This document shows positions 63,871-64,000 of a stretch of DNA of 64,000 bases, piece by piece. The stretch comes from Onchocerca volvulus (lineage: Eukaryota > Nematoda > Chromadorea > Rhabditida > Onchocercidae): assembly GCA_000499405.2 (NCBI GenBank), contig HG738137.1, positions 26,843,928 through 26,907,927 of the forward strand, in the 5' to 3' direction. A model generated the notes under the pieces. That model was given only the letters and a program-made list of their open reading frames with translations, did not search any database and was not told the origin of the DNA. The stretch's first letter is position 1. The number at the start of each line of letters is the position of its first letter. A program made the translations under genes and the position numbers.

Positions 63871-64000
63871 CTGAACAACATAGAAAATCAAAATAGAAAT
63901 GATTTGAAGAACAAATCCTTTTCCTGCAAAATGTAGGTTATTTTTTACAGACAGCATAACTCATGGGTCAATTAAATAAAATAGTCAATTTTATATAATC

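Noticed and set aside
1..64000. Wolbachia-derived or other bacterial insertion, retrotransposon, CRISPR array
   Set aside because: No bacterial-type long frames, no reverse transcriptase, integrase or transposase motifs, and no regularly spaced unique spacers.

Overview
This window looks like nuclear DNA of a nematode, most likely a clade III (spirurid or filarial) worm. The DNA is very AT-rich and full of long A/T homopolymers. Genes have many small exons with GT..AG introns and nematode-type TTTTCAG or TTTTAG acceptors. Acceptors lie 0-50 nt before several start codons, as expected for SL trans-splicing. One gene is a nematode-type supplementary nuclear receptor with a CNGCK P-box. The species cannot be fixed from sequence alone. 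I see no bacterial (Wolbachia-like) insert, transposase or reverse transcriptase, CRISPR array or tRNA. All exon models were built by hand from reading-frame continuity across splice sites.

Layout. 1-15156 (-): a 33-exon coiled-coil gene of the MTCL/SOGA microtubule cross-linker family, running off the left edge. 15161-39000: about 24 kb with little coding sequence, holding a well-supported hidden three-exon gene for an 87-residue membrane protein (29205-29868, +), a weak secreted-protein candidate (26786-27365, +), orphan exon-like blocks, hairpins and a six-unit 30-nt repeat. 42113-46280 (+): a nuclear hormone receptor, possibly with a first exon at 39024. 47842-51918 (-): a FAF2/UBXD8-like p97/VCP adaptor. 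52857-56388 (+): a complete BAF53/ACTL6-type actin-related protein. 57421-58557 (-): a 96-residue single-pass membrane protein. 58560-63241: apparently empty apart from microsatellites. 63242-63870 (-): the C-terminal exons of an unrecognised protein running off the right edge.

The genes are unrelated housekeeping or regulatory genes, not a cassette: cytoskeleton (MTCL), transcription (nuclear receptor), ER protein quality control (FAF2) and chromatin remodelling (BAF53). FAF2 and BAF53 are head to head, about 0.9 kb apart, with a 30-nt minisatellite in the shared upstream region. That minisatellite and the unrelated one at 28.1 kb both present GATA-factor-like TGATAA/TTATCA cores at 30-nt spacing. 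With the hidden small-membrane-protein gene and the possible distal first exons, this is the most interesting unexplained structure here.
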